Of a stretch of 64,000 bases of DNA, positions 32,996-42,935 are shown piece by piece. A model generated the notes under the pieces. The model worked only from the letters and a program-made list of their open reading frames with translations, was not told where the DNA came from and made no database searches. Position numbers and translations under genes: made by a program. Location of the stretch: NCBI GenBank assembly GCA_041392845.1, contig JAWKLG010000012.1, positions 122,200 through 186,199 of the forward strand, written 5' to 3'. This DNA is from JAGQWW01 sp041392845. Lineage in GTDB: Bacteria > Bacteroidota > Bacteroidia > Chitinophagales > Saprospiraceae. Each line of letters begins with the position of its first letter. Position 1 is the stretch's first letter.

Positions 32996-33003
32996 CAAAG
33001 GTA
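32996..33003 (-). promoter_or_regulatory. -7 element of the 300-nt RNA gene
   Basis: TACCTTTG followed by CC on the minus strand, identical to the element of the small lipoprotein gene. No TTG is at the usual -33 distance; a GGGT/ACCC inverted repeat (33017-33030) lies there instead. Confidence 0.6.
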
Positions 33004-33086
33004 GTTTTGAGCATTCGGGTCTATATACCCTATGGTAGGTATTTTGCCTATAAAAGAAAAAAAGAATTAGTAAGGTATTTGCTTGG

Positions 33087-35759
33087 TTATTTCAGCTTTT
33101 TTTCAGCATATAAAGTTTCGTAATCCTGGGACTCTAAATCAAATCCCCGCTTCTTAAACATGTGCACCATTGCTTTGTTAGATTTCAGCACATTTGCATA
33201 AATTTTATCCAATCCCCAATCATTTGCAATGTCTAAAATGTAGTTCATCATTATATTTCCCAATCCTAATCCCTGCCAGGGATCGCCTACGACTATTGCA
33301 AATTCTGCCTGGTCTTCCAGAGTGTCTTGAACCAATCGGACCACTCCTGTAAGTTTTTTAACACCATCTTCAGTTATTTCTCCTACAATGGCCATTTCAC
33401 GGTCATAATCTATTTGCGTAAATCGGGTGAGCATTTCGTGGGTCACCTTAGGCACATAGCTGAAAAAGCGGAAATAAATAGACTGTCTGGACAAACTTTT
33501 AAATAATTCGAGGACTGCCGGTTCATCTTCAGGCCTGATTGGACGTAACTTCATTTCCCTTCCATCCTTTAATTTAACGGAACTGCTTAAGTGGTAGGGG
33601 TAAGGAGAAATTACCAAATGACTATATGGCTTGAATTTTTCCCGGGTGAAGTTTTTATCCAAAACAACATTGGCATCGACGACCATTCCTCCGGTTTCAT
33701 CTACCACAAATGGATTTAAATCAATCTCTTGAATTTCTGGGAATTCCATCACCAGATAAGAAATTTTATACAATAAAAACTGAATGGCTTTCAGGTCAAC
33801 TGAAGGGATATTTCTAAAGCCTTTGAGGAGTTCATAAATTTTGGTTCGCTCTATTACTCTAAGTGCCAGAGCCATGTTTAATGGTGGAATTCCTATTCGG
33901 TTATCTTTGTAAATTTCTGTAGCAACGCCACCCATTCCAAACAAAACAACCGGCCCAAACATCGGATCTTTCTTCGCCCCAATCAGTAATTCATACCTCT
34001 TTTGAATCATTGGTTCTACCAAAATTCCTTCTATCCTCGCTTCGGGTCTGCTTTCTTTTACATTTTCTAAAATAGAATCATAGGCTTTGAGTGCTTCCTT
34101 TTTGTTTTTTACATTCAAGACAACTCCACCTGCATCAGTTTTATGAGTTATCTCTGATGAAGCAACTTTCATTACCCAGGGAAACGGGATGCTTTCGAAA
34201 AGAGGATCAAGTGCTTTTTTAGTTTTTACGGTTTCCGGCTCTGTACAAGGTATGTCGTAAAAACGCATCAATTGTTTGGATTCAGATTCCGTAAAAACAA
34301 AACGGTTTTCATCTTTTACTTTTTGAATCAAACTCTTCGTCTCCTCAATAGAAGGATTGAACTTCATCGGAATATTGGGAGGAGTTTCATACAAGGTCTT
34401 TATACTCTCTCCATAGCTGTGCATTTTTAGAAAAGAATACACTCCGCTTTCAGGAAATTTATAAACAGGTACTTTGCCTTCCTCCAATATATCCCTCGCC
34501 TTCAAAACTTCACCTCCACCCATCCAGGCAGCCAGCACAGTTTTGTGGGTGTTGCCGGATATTTTTACAAGGATTTCTGCAGTATCGATCGAACTGGTGA
34601 TGGCTTGAGGGACAAAAATGGATAAAACCCCATCCACTCCCTTGTCTGATAAAACGGCCTCAACAGCTTGACCAAATTGTTCTGCTGAACTATCACCCAA
34701 TACATCTACCGGATTACCATGGCTCCAATTTTTAGATAAAACCAAATCCAACTTGTCAATGGTTGTCTTTTCCAGTTTTGCCATGCGTCCGCCATTGGCT
34801 ATCATGAAATCTGTTGCCAAAACGCCCGGTCCTCCTGCATTTGTTACAATGGCAAGTCTGTCCTGTCCGGGAATACTTTGCATAGCTATAGCTTGGGCAA
34901 CATCAAATAATTGCTCCACGGTGTCCACCCTTACAATTCCGGCTCTTCGAAAGGCAGACTCAAAAACCCGATCATTTCCAGCCAAAGAACCTGTATGTGA
35001 TAATGCTCCTTTGGCACCTTCCTGACTCTTTCCGGCCTTTAATACTATAATTGGTTTTGTCCTGGCAAATGCACGTGCAGCACTTAAAAATTTCCGGGCA
35101 TCCGTTAAGCTTTCCATGTAAATCAAAATGGCAGAAGTGTTTCTGTCTGAACCAAAATAATCGATAAGGTCATGGAAACCAATATCTGTCATAGAACCGC
35201 CGGATACAAAATGACTGAATCCAACTTTCTTTTCAGCTGCCCAATCCAAAATCACGGTACACAATGCTCCACTTTGGGATATGAAGGCCAATTTTCCGGG
35301 ATCTGCACTTCGGTGAGCAAAACTTGCATTGATTTTTAAGGAAGGATTGATAAAACCTAGACAGTTGGGACCTAAAAATCGCATCCCATATCTATGACTT
35401 ATTTCCAAAAGTTTTCTGGTAAGCTTTTTACCTTCTTCCCCCATTTCATCAAAGCCGGAAGAAATGACAAGTAAACCACCAACTCCATCTTTTCCACATT
35501 CTTCAACTACTTTTAAAACAGCTTTTGTAGGCACCGTAATAATGGCCAAATCAACCCGCTCCGGAACATTTTTTATAGAAGAATAACATTTGACCCCTTG
35601 AATACTATTGTGCTTTGGGTTGACTGGATACACCACTCCTTCAAATCCGCTGCTCAGTATATTTTGAAATACCGCCTTTCCAACTGAACTATTCCTGTTA
35701 GATGCTCCAATGACGGCAATGCTGGCTGGTGAGAATATCTTATCAAGCTTGACTTTCAT
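33087..35759 (-). CDS. ADP-forming acyl-CoA synthetase fused to a GNAT acetyltransferase
   Basis: An 890-residue fusion. Residues 1-130 are a CoA-binding Rossmann domain (SIAVIGASNRNSSVGKAV). About 150-300 is a succinyl-CoA-ligase-like domain with the conserved active-site His (H255 in SHTGSLAGND). About 470-690 is an ATP-grasp domain (PWVMKVASSEITHKTDAGG; VEPMIQKRYELLIGAKKD). About 725-885 is a GNAT domain with the acetyl-CoA loop WQGLGLGN. The order matches bacterial Pat lysine acetyltransferases. Salmonella Pat is reported to lack the synthetase His; here it is present, so both halves may be active. It follows the deacetylase gene by 11 bp in one operon. Confidence 0.9.
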   Translation of the reverse strand: MKVKLDKIFSPASIAVIGASNRNSSVGKAVFQNILSSGFEGVVYPVNPKHNSIQGVKCYSSIKNVPERVDLAIITVPTKAVLKVVEECGKDGVGGLLVISSGFDEMGEEGKKLTRKLLEISHRYGMRFLGPNCLGFINPSLKINASFAHRSADPGKLAFISQSGALCTVILDWAAEKKVGFSHFVSGGSMTDIGFHDLIDYFGSDRNTSAILIYMESLTDARKFLSAARAFARTKPIIVLKAGKSQEGAKGALSHTGSLAGNDRVFESAFRRAGIVRVDTVEQLFDVAQAIAMQSIPGQDRLAIVTNAGGPGVLATDFMIANGGRMAKLEKTTIDKLDLVLSKNWSHGNPVDVLGDSSAEQFGQAVEAVLSDKGVDGVLSIFVPQAITSSIDTAEILVKISGNTHKTVLAAWMGGGEVLKARDILEEGKVPVYKFPESGVYSFLKMHSYGESIKTLYETPPNIPMKFNPSIEETKSLIQKVKDENRFVFTESESKQLMRFYDIPCTEPETVKTKKALDPLFESIPFPWVMKVASSEITHKTDAGGVVLNVKNKKEALKAYDSILENVKESRPEARIEGILVEPMIQKRYELLIGAKKDPMFGPVVLFGMGGVATEIYKDNRIGIPPLNMALALRVIERTKIYELLKGFRNIPSVDLKAIQFLLYKISYLVMEFPEIQEIDLNPFVVDETGGMVVDANVVLDKNFTREKFKPYSHLVISPYPYHLSSSVKLKDGREMKLRPIRPEDEPAVLELFKSLSRQSIYFRFFSYVPKVTHEMLTRFTQIDYDREMAIVGEITEDGVKKLTGVVRLVQDTLEDQAEFAIVVGDPWQGLGLGNIMMNYILDIANDWGLDKIYANVLKSNKAMVHMFKKRGFDLESQDYETLYAEKKLK

Positions 35760-35770
35760 GATTTTGGGGT

Positions 35771-36727
35771 TTATACTTTCCAGTAGGGTCTTAAATATGC
35801 CAAACCTGCATGTGCTCTCGCTTCAAATTCGGCCCAGATTTGATGTCTGGATGAGGTTTCTTTTTCAGGATAGGGCTCCGGTAATCCGTTTATTCCTGCA
35901 TGAAAATTATACACACAGCGCATCAATTCATGAATATTATATCCACCTTCCAAAGTTGCAAATACATTTTGAAACTCCTCCCGAATCAGTTTCCCGATTT
36001 TATAAAAACCGGTAGTACTTACGCGCAATTGCAACAATAAATCATACAAGTGTGCATCAAACCCTGCAGAAACAGCCACAACATCCGGCTGGAATTGTTT
36101 TGCAATAGGAAGGAACAGTTCAATCGCATTTAAAAAAATATCATCACCACTATCAGCCGGTACCGGTACATTTAAATTAAATCCCTTTCCCTGACCTTCT
36201 CCAATGTCTCTAACTTTTCCGGTGCCGGGAAAGGCGGGATATTGATGTATGGACCAATACATCACTTGGTCTGTATTGTAAAAAATATGAGAAGTCCCGT
36301 CTCCAAAATGTCCGTCAAAATCAAAAATCAGAACTCTCTTCCCCTGGTTGACCAACAATTGACTGGCAATTGCCACATTGTTAAACAAACAAAAGCCCGT
36401 AGCTTCATCAGGATAAGCATGGTGCCCTGGCGGTCGAACAATGGCAAAATCGTTGGTTTGAGATGCCATGATCGTAGCATTGACTGCTTTTACAGCGGCT
36501 CTGAAGCTTCCCTTTGAAACCCTTGTATCAGGATCTAGTGGAAGCTCATTTTCAGATGCTCTCCTGATTCTGTCCACATATTTTGGATCATGAACAGCAT
36601 ATAAAGGTTCAATGTCAAATGGAACTTCAGTAGCAGGTAAGTCACGTAATTGTTCCAACCTCTTTGGATTCTCCGGATGATTTCCGGTGCGGTGGTCCAG
36701 GACTTCAGGATCAAAGATGTATTTCAT
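35771..36727 (-). CDS. Histone-deacetylase-family (class II-like) deacetylase
   Basis: The 318 residues match the bacterial HDAC/acetylpolyamine amidohydrolase family. The catalytic His pair lies in RPPGHHAYPD, and the zinc ligands are in FDFDGHFGDGTSHIF and SAGFDAHLYD. The transition-state Tyr is in LEGGYNIHE. The substrate may be acetylated protein lysine, acetylpolyamines or another N-acyl amide. Being the first gene of an operon with a synthetase/GNAT fusion makes protein deacylation the more attractive choice, as in the acuABC-type pairing of Bacillus; that is inference. Confidence 0.9.
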   Translation of the reverse strand: MKYIFDPEVLDHRTGNHPENPKRLEQLRDLPATEVPFDIEPLYAVHDPKYVDRIRRASENELPLDPDTRVSKGSFRAAVKAVNATIMASQTNDFAIVRPPGHHAYPDEATGFCLFNNVAIASQLLVNQGKRVLIFDFDGHFGDGTSHIFYNTDQVMYWSIHQYPAFPGTGKVRDIGEGQGKGFNLNVPVPADSGDDIFLNAIELFLPIAKQFQPDVVAVSAGFDAHLYDLLLQLRVSTTGFYKIGKLIREEFQNVFATLEGGYNIHELMRCVYNFHAGINGLPEPYPEKETSSRHQIWAEFEARAHAGLAYLRPYWKV

Positions 36728-36873
36728 GAAACGAAATTTGCCTCGAATATTGAAAATTTAGATGAGTTACATCAGGCTAAAAGTCAAAAAATGTCATTGT
36801 TTGGCAGCTATGACTTTTAATGCAAGCATTTTATTTGTTTTCTTTGAAGACCTGTAGAGAAAAAAATAAAATT

Positions 36874-39423
36874 ATGCTTGTATCTAAATACCTGAATCAC
36901 CTATTATTGACTATCCTTCTCCTGGTTTTTAATGTTCCTTCTTTTGCACAAGATTTGGAATATTATCTGCCTGACGCTCAGTTCAAAAAAGGAATTCAAA
37001 GTCCCGAAGAATTTTTAGGCTATCAAATTGGCGAATGGCACATCAGCCATGATCAATTATGGATGTACGTTAAATACCTGGCCGAACAATCTGACAGGCT
37101 TATTTATAAAGAAATTGGTCGAACACACGAAGCACGTCCTCTGGTTAACCTGACCATTAGCAGTCCTGATAATCTTCAAAATTTAGAATCTATTCGAAAA
37201 GCACATCTGGAAAACCTCAATCCGGAAAAAAAGGATAAAAATTTTGATTTGCCGGTCGTTGTTTATCAAGGATTCAGCATCCACGGAAATGAACCGAGTG
37301 GTGGAAATGCAGCGGCATTGTTGGCATATTATCTGGCTGCGGGAGATGATGATTTTGTGGAGGAAATCTTAAAAAACTGCATCATCATTTTAGATCCTTG
37401 TTTTAATCCGGATGGTTTCAATCGATTTGCTAGTTGGGTGAATTCACATAAAAATAAAAACCTAAGCTCAGATGTCCAATCCCTCGAATTTAACGAACCC
37501 TGGCCAGGCGGAAGGACCAATCATTACTGGTTCGATTTGAATAGGGACTGGCTTCCGGCGGTGCATCCTGAATCTAAGGCAAGATTGAAAGTTTTTTACG
37601 ACTGGATGCCAAATATTTTGACTGACCACCATGAAATGGGAAGCAACAAAACTTTCTTTTTTCAACCGGGTGTTCCTTCACGAACCAATCCGCTCACACC
37701 CTTAAAGAATCAGGAACTCACAGGTAAGATTGGAAAGTATCATGCAAAAGCCTTGAATGAAATTGGCTCTCTATACTATTCAGAAGAAGGGTATGATGAC
37801 TTTTATTACGGAAAAGGCAGCACCTTTCCGGATGCAGTAGGTTCCATAGGAATTCTGTTTGAACAGGCAAGTTCCAGAGGGCATGCCCGAGACACTGAAT
37901 TTGGTACCCTTACTTTTCCTTTTACCATTAAAAATCAACTGACTGCAGCTAAATCTACATTAAGTGCAGCCATTGAAATGAAACAGGAATTGCAAGAATA
38001 CCAGTCTGAATTTTACGAATTGGCAGGAAAAGCAGCCAAACAGGACAAAAGAAAGGCTTTTGTGGTTTCAAGCGGATCCGATAGTTATAAATTGGAAAAG
38101 TTTCTGGATGTATTAGACAGGCATCAGGTGAAAACCTATCGATTGAAAAAGGATTTTGAAGGTTTTAAATCCAGGGAATCTATTATAATTCCTTTGGATC
38201 AAATGCAATACACGCTGATTAGAGCAGGCTTCGATACCTTGACCAGTTTTACAGACAGCATTTTTTATGACATTTCTGCCTGGACCCTTCCTTATGCTTA
38301 TAATTTAAAATGGAAACCGCTTGAGTCTTCAATTGCCGGATTGATAGGAGAACAGCTTTATCCTGCATCCTGGAAATCTTCCAGCCCTGATTTTTCAGCA
38401 TCAAAGCTTGGATACCTGATTTCCTGGACGGACTATCAGGCTCCGGCTGCTGCATACAGGTTGATGGAAAAAGGATTAAAAATAAGAGTTGCCACGAAGG
38501 CATTCGATTTTAACGGTGTTCAAAAAGAAGCCGGAACCTTGTTTTTGCATAATGCAACCCAGTCCTATTCTGACAATGAGATCTTTTCAATTTTAAAAAA
38601 TGTTGCCAAGGAATATACCATTCACATAGACCCCATTTCAACTTTTGATAATGAAAATGGGATTGATCTGGGTAGTCCAGGATTTGAACGGCTTTCCTTT
38701 CCAAGGCCGCTTTTGATTGCGGGCGATGGAGCTTCAGCTTATGAAACCGGGGAAGCCTGGCATTTTTTAGACCAAGAATTAAATATCCCTCTTCCAATCA
38801 TAAATAGTCAGGATCTTGGAGAGAAAAACCTGTCAAAATATACCACCATAATTCTGGCAGATGGTTCCTTCAGCCAAATGGGTACCGGTGGTACCAAAGC
38901 TTTAAAAGATTGGATTACCTCAGGAGGCAACCTTTTGGTAATGGGAAGAAGTGTGCAATGGGCTAAAGCAAATCACTTGGTTACTTTGGAAATAGAAAAC
39001 GCTTCTAAAGAAGATGTTGGCCCCAAAACCTATGAAAACTATGCCTACAACAAGGCCAGAAATAGAATCAACGGTGCCATTTTTGAGGCTGAATTTGATT
39101 CAACCCATCCTTTGGCTTTTGGACTTGAAGGAAATAAAATCCCTCTTTTTAGAAAAGAAAGCTTCTTTGTAAATCCAACTAATAAAACATACGCAACACC
39201 TTTTCAATACACTGAAAATGCCTTATTGGCTGGTTATATTTCAAAAGAAAATAAACCGCTTATAAATAATTCTGCAGCAGTCACCGTGCATGCCTACGGC
39301 CGTGGAAGCATCATCTGTTCTCCAGATAGCTGGAATTTCAGAGGATTTTGGATAGGAACCAATCGACTTTTTGTTAATAGCTTATTCCTGCATGGAATTA
39401 TTAACCGGGGTACAATGGAGTAA
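36874..39423 (+). CDS. Secreted M14 family zinc carboxypeptidase
   Basis: The ATG at 36874 gives 849 residues with a signal peptide (LLLTILLLVFNVPSFAQ). The M14 catalytic domain covers roughly residues 35-370. The zinc ligands lie in FSIHGNEPSGGNAA and in TDHHEMGSN, with substrate-binding residues in LNRDWLPA and the catalytic Glu in LFEQASSRG. About 450 further residues follow, including a segment like a class I glutamine-amidotransferase fold (ILADGSFSQMGTGGTKALKDW) often found in large Bacteroidota M14 proteins. It probably digests peptides outside the cytoplasm. Confidence 0.88.
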   Translation: MLVSKYLNHLLLTILLLVFNVPSFAQDLEYYLPDAQFKKGIQSPEEFLGYQIGEWHISHDQLWMYVKYLAEQSDRLIYKEIGRTHEARPLVNLTISSPDNLQNLESIRKAHLENLNPEKKDKNFDLPVVVYQGFSIHGNEPSGGNAAALLAYYLAAGDDDFVEEILKNCIIILDPCFNPDGFNRFASWVNSHKNKNLSSDVQSLEFNEPWPGGRTNHYWFDLNRDWLPAVHPESKARLKVFYDWMPNILTDHHEMGSNKTFFFQPGVPSRTNPLTPLKNQELTGKIGKYHAKALNEIGSLYYSEEGYDDFYYGKGSTFPDAVGSIGILFEQASSRGHARDTEFGTLTFPFTIKNQLTAAKSTLSAAIEMKQELQEYQSEFYELAGKAAKQDKRKAFVVSSGSDSYKLEKFLDVLDRHQVKTYRLKKDFEGFKSRESIIIPLDQMQYTLIRAGFDTLTSFTDSIFYDISAWTLPYAYNLKWKPLESSIAGLIGEQLYPASWKSSSPDFSASKLGYLISWTDYQAPAAAYRLMEKGLKIRVATKAFDFNGVQKEAGTLFLHNATQSYSDNEIFSILKNVAKEYTIHIDPISTFDNENGIDLGSPGFERLSFPRPLLIAGDGASAYETGEAWHFLDQELNIPLPIINSQDLGEKNLSKYTTIILADGSFSQMGTGGTKALKDWITSGGNLLVMGRSVQWAKANHLVTLEIENASKEDVGPKTYENYAYNKARNRINGAIFEAEFDSTHPLAFGLEGNKIPLFRKESFFVNPTNKTYATPFQYTENALLAGYISKENKPLINNSAAVTVHAYGRGSIICSPDSWNFRGFWIGTNRLFVNSLFLHGIINRGTME

Positions 39424-39921
39424 TCAATGTGGAAAGTCTCCGACTTTCTTGATTTTTTCTCCTACAGCATCCTTTAGAGATTCTTTGTAATAAACAATTT
39501 TTGCCCTGATCTCCTCGTCCTGGGAACCTAGGATTTGTGCAGCCAGGATTCCTGCATTTTTAGCGGCATTCAAGGCAACTGTTGCAACCGGTACACCATT
39601 AGGCATCTGTAAAATAGACAACATAGAATCCCAGCCATCAATAGAGTTGGAAGATTTAACAGGTACACCAATTACAGGCAAGGGTGACAGGGAAGCAACC
39701 ATGCCGGGCAAATGTGCAGCACCCCCGGCTCCCGCAATGATTACCTGAATATCCCGCAAATGAGCATTTTGGGCAAATGTAAACATCCGCTCAGGCGTCC
39801 TGTGTGCGGAGACGATGGTTAATTCATAAGGGATTTCCAGCTCTTTCAGAAAATCAGCTGCTGCCTGCATAACAGGCAAATCAGAATCGGATCCCATAAT
39901 GATACTCACACGGGGTTTCAT
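39424..39921 (-). CDS. purE: N5-carboxyaminoimidazole ribonucleotide mutase
   Basis: The 165 residues are the typical length for class I PurE. Family blocks are complete: IIMGSDSDLPVM, SAHRTPERM with the catalytic His, AGAGGAAHLPGM and GVPVKSSNSIDGWDSMLSI. It converts N5-CAIR to CAIR in purine synthesis. It begins 1 bp after purK ends, so the two steps are coupled. Its stop abuts the stop of the convergent M14 gene. Confidence 0.96.
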   Translation of the reverse strand: MKPRVSIIMGSDSDLPVMQAAADFLKELEIPYELTIVSAHRTPERMFTFAQNAHLRDIQVIIAGAGGAAHLPGMVASLSPLPVIGVPVKSSNSIDGWDSMLSILQMPNGVPVATVALNAAKNAGILAAQILGSQDEEIRAKIVYYKESLKDAVGEKIKKVGDFPH

Positions 39922-39922
39922 A

Positions 39923-41071
39923 TTATTTTGTTTTGATTATCAGATTGTTTTGGACGAATCTTGCTTTGTCGCGCGCAGCATTAACACTTTCGCCCAGTAG
40001 GGTAGCATGTCCCATTTTTCTGAACGGTTTGGTAGTGCTTTTTCCATACAAATGCATTTTCACTCCTTCCAAAGCCAGACATTTGTCCATTCCTTCATAG
40101 TGCGCTGGTCCGGTGAATCCGTCTGCTCCCAATAGATTGACCATGATGCTCGGCGATTTCATTTTGGTTGAACCAAGCGGCAAATCCAAAATTCCCCTCA
40201 AATGCTGCTCAAATTGAGAAGTATAACAACTATCAATGGTATGGTGACCAGAATTATGAGGTCTTGGAGCAACTTCATTTACCCAAATACTGCCATCTTT
40301 ATTTAAAAATAACTCTACAGCAAGCAAACCGGAAATCTGAAAGGCGTCAATCACTTTCATGGCAATTTCTTCTGCTTCTTTTTCTACCGCTTCAGATATG
40401 TCTGCGGGACAGGCTAGGAACTCAACTAAATTTGCAACCGGATGAAACTCCATCTCAACTGCCGGGTAAGTCTTTACCTCACCGGATTCATTTCTGGCAA
40501 CTACAACCGCAAGTTCTTTTTCTATAGGAGCCATTTCTTCAATCAAACAAGCGCCTGGCAATACTTTATGCCAATCACTTTCTTCTCTGATGACTGCTAC
40601 CCCTTTTCCGTCATATCCTGCAGTTCTTGATTTTTGAACAAAAGGAAATTTAATTTCCCCTTTCTTCAAAGCTTCTTTTACAGCATTTTCATCTTCAAAT
40701 AATCTAAAAGGAGCAGTGGGAATATTATGCTCTTGATAAAAAAGCTTTTGCAGTCCTTTATCTTTTATAATATCCAGCTTTTCCGGGTCAGGATGTACTT
40801 TTTTACCTTCCTTTTTTAATTGATGCAGCGCTGCGGTATTTACGTGTTCTATCTCAATGGTCAATACGTCTTTATCTTTCCCAAAAGCATATACATCTTC
40901 ATAATTATTGAAATCCCCTTCCGTAAATTCAAAGGAGAAGGGCCCCGCAGGGAAATCTTCTGAACTGTCCAGGAAACAAATGGGTAAATGCCAATTGCCT
41001 GCGGCCAATGCCATCATTTTGCCCAATTGACCACCTCCCAGTACACCTACTTTTTTATTTAAGTCAAACAT
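39923..41071 (-). CDS. purK: N5-carboxyaminoimidazole ribonucleotide synthase
   Basis: This 382-residue ATP-grasp enzyme makes N5-CAIR from AIR, bicarbonate and ATP. The N-terminal VGVLGGGQLGKMMALAA, the ATP-binding FPFVQKSRTAGYDGKGVAVI, and the metal-binding VNEVAPRPHNSGHHTIDSC mark the PurK family. It sits between nadE (21-bp gap upstream) and purE (1-bp gap downstream), so the operon is nadE-purK-purE. Confidence 0.95.
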   Translation of the reverse strand: MFDLNKKVGVLGGGQLGKMMALAAGNWHLPICFLDSSEDFPAGPFSFEFTEGDFNNYEDVYAFGKDKDVLTIEIEHVNTAALHQLKKEGKKVHPDPEKLDIIKDKGLQKLFYQEHNIPTAPFRLFEDENAVKEALKKGEIKFPFVQKSRTAGYDGKGVAVIREESDWHKVLPGACLIEEMAPIEKELAVVVARNESGEVKTYPAVEMEFHPVANLVEFLACPADISEAVEKEAEEIAMKVIDAFQISGLLAVELFLNKDGSIWVNEVAPRPHNSGHHTIDSCYTSQFEQHLRGILDLPLGSTKMKSPSIMVNLLGADGFTGPAHYEGMDKCLALEGVKMHLYGKSTTKPFRKMGHATLLGESVNAARDKARFVQNNLIIKTK

Positions 41072-41092
41072 TCAAAATGCTTTGTATATATT

Positions 41093-42751
41093 TTAAGAAA
41101 GATATTTTCCAACAATAGGCATCCTGCGACCCATGCCAAAAGCTTTATTGCTTACTCGTAAGACCGGAGCAGCCTGATGTCTTTTGAATTCATTGATATT
41201 CACCAGTTTCAGAACCCGTTTCACAGTAGCCTCATCATGACCCCGGGCAATTATCTCTGCCGGACTCATTCTCTGTTCGATATAATCATAAAGGATTGGA
41301 TCCAGTTCCTCATATTCAGGCAAACTGTCTGAGTCTTTCTGGTCAGGTCTCAATTCAGCACTTGGAGGCTTGGTGATGATGTTTTCAGGAATAACTTCAC
41401 CATCCTTGTTCATGTATCTTGCCAATGCAAAGACCTCCATTTTATAAACATCTCCCAACACAGACAACCCGCCACACATGTCACCATAAAGGGTTCCATA
41501 ACCCACGGCCATCTCACTTTTATTGGTGGTATTTAAAAGAATATTTCCAAATTTATTGGAATAAGCCATCAACAAAGCTCCCCGTATTCTTGCCTGAAGA
41601 TTTTCTTCGGTTACATTAAAAGGCAAACCTCTGAAGTCAGTTTCCAAAGTCTCAATATAAGAATCATATATGGATTCAATTGATAGGATATCATATTGAC
41701 AACCAAGGTTTTCTGCTAGTTCTCTGGCGTCATTTACAGAATGGTCGCTCGAAAATTTACTAGGCATCAAAAGCACTCGCACATTGTCCTCTCCCAAAGC
41801 CCTGGCTGCTAAAACGGCAACCACTGCCGAGTCAATTCCACCCGACAAGCCTAAAATGGCTTTCTTGAATCCAAGTTTATTGAAGTAGTTTTTCAAACCC
41901 TCTACAAGGGCATCGTGGATCAGTTTTATTTTCTCCTTTTCCTGTAAAATCGAAGGACCTGATTTGAGCAAATCATCCAGTTCAAAAGTTTTTACCACTT
42001 CTTCAAAATAGGGCATCTCTTCCAGGACAGTTCCATCTGCCCGCATCGCTACAGAACCTCCGTCGAAAATAATTTCCGTTTGTGCACCCGTATGATTGAT
42101 ATAGAAAAATGGAATTTTGTAACGCTCAACATTGGCTTTTAAAACCGCCAGTCTGTTTTTAGCATGGTTATAACTAAATGGACTTGCACTTACATTGATA
42201 ACAAAATCGGGTTCCTGTGGCATCATTTCATCCAAAGGGATTTTTGTATAAAGAGGATCGAAATGCATCAATCCATCCGGATGATACGGTACATCCCAAA
42301 TGTCTTCACAAATGCTCAGGGCAATTTTTTTACCCTTGTATTCTACAATTTTGAATTCAGTCGCTGGCTCGAAATATCGATATTCATCAAAAATATCATA
42401 AGTTGGGAGCAAAGCTTTGTGTTGGATATGTTTCACCTCACCATCCGCTAAAAAGTAGGCTGAATTAAACAAATCTTTACCTTCTAGTTTCGGGTTTCTG
42501 GCTGGCGACCCGATTACAATTGCTATGCCTTTTGCCTTTTTACAAAGCGCTTCAATGGTATCTTCAGCCAATCGAATGAAATCATTAAATTCAAGGAAAT
42601 CCCTTGGCGGGTATCCTACTGTCGCCAATTCGGCAAAACAAACAATATCTGCTCCCTGACTTTTTGCCGTTTCCACTGCTGTTTCCATCTTCTCAAGGTT
42701 GCCCTTGAAATTACCAATATGATAATTTAATTGTGCAATGGCTATTTTCAT
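41093..42751 (-). CDS. nadE: Glutamine-dependent NAD+ synthase
   Basis: The ATG at 42751 gives 552 residues starting at the nitrilase domain (MKIAIAQLNYHIGNFKG). The glutaminase triad is visible as E41, K112 and C148 (ALSICEDIWD). The synthetase domain begins near residue 270 with the ATP pyrophosphatase loop LGLSGGIDSAVVA and the LNTTNKSEMAVGYGTLYGD block. It amidates nicotinic acid adenine dinucleotide to NAD using glutamine. It is the first gene of a run with purK and purE. Confidence 0.94.
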   Translation of the reverse strand: MKIAIAQLNYHIGNFKGNLEKMETAVETAKSQGADIVCFAELATVGYPPRDFLEFNDFIRLAEDTIEALCKKAKGIAIVIGSPARNPKLEGKDLFNSAYFLADGEVKHIQHKALLPTYDIFDEYRYFEPATEFKIVEYKGKKIALSICEDIWDVPYHPDGLMHFDPLYTKIPLDEMMPQEPDFVINVSASPFSYNHAKNRLAVLKANVERYKIPFFYINHTGAQTEIIFDGGSVAMRADGTVLEEMPYFEEVVKTFELDDLLKSGPSILQEKEKIKLIHDALVEGLKNYFNKLGFKKAILGLSGGIDSAVVAVLAARALGEDNVRVLLMPSKFSSDHSVNDARELAENLGCQYDILSIESIYDSYIETLETDFRGLPFNVTEENLQARIRGALLMAYSNKFGNILLNTTNKSEMAVGYGTLYGDMCGGLSVLGDVYKMEVFALARYMNKDGEVIPENIITKPPSAELRPDQKDSDSLPEYEELDPILYDYIEQRMSPAEIIARGHDEATVKRVLKLVNINEFKRHQAAPVLRVSNKAFGMGRRMPIVGKYLS

Positions 42752-42935
42752 GTATAGTGTGATTTCCTGATGAAGCGCAAATTTGGTAAAAAAATAGGAA
42801 GTAAAAAGCCAATTGCAGCTTTCCATTCCTGACAAATGGGGAATTTTTCCTGGTTAAAATTTTCATTTTTTTAAAAAGTGGTAGTTTCGGAATGAATTTT
42901 TCTAATAGAACACCGATCAATTTCCAGATGTACCA

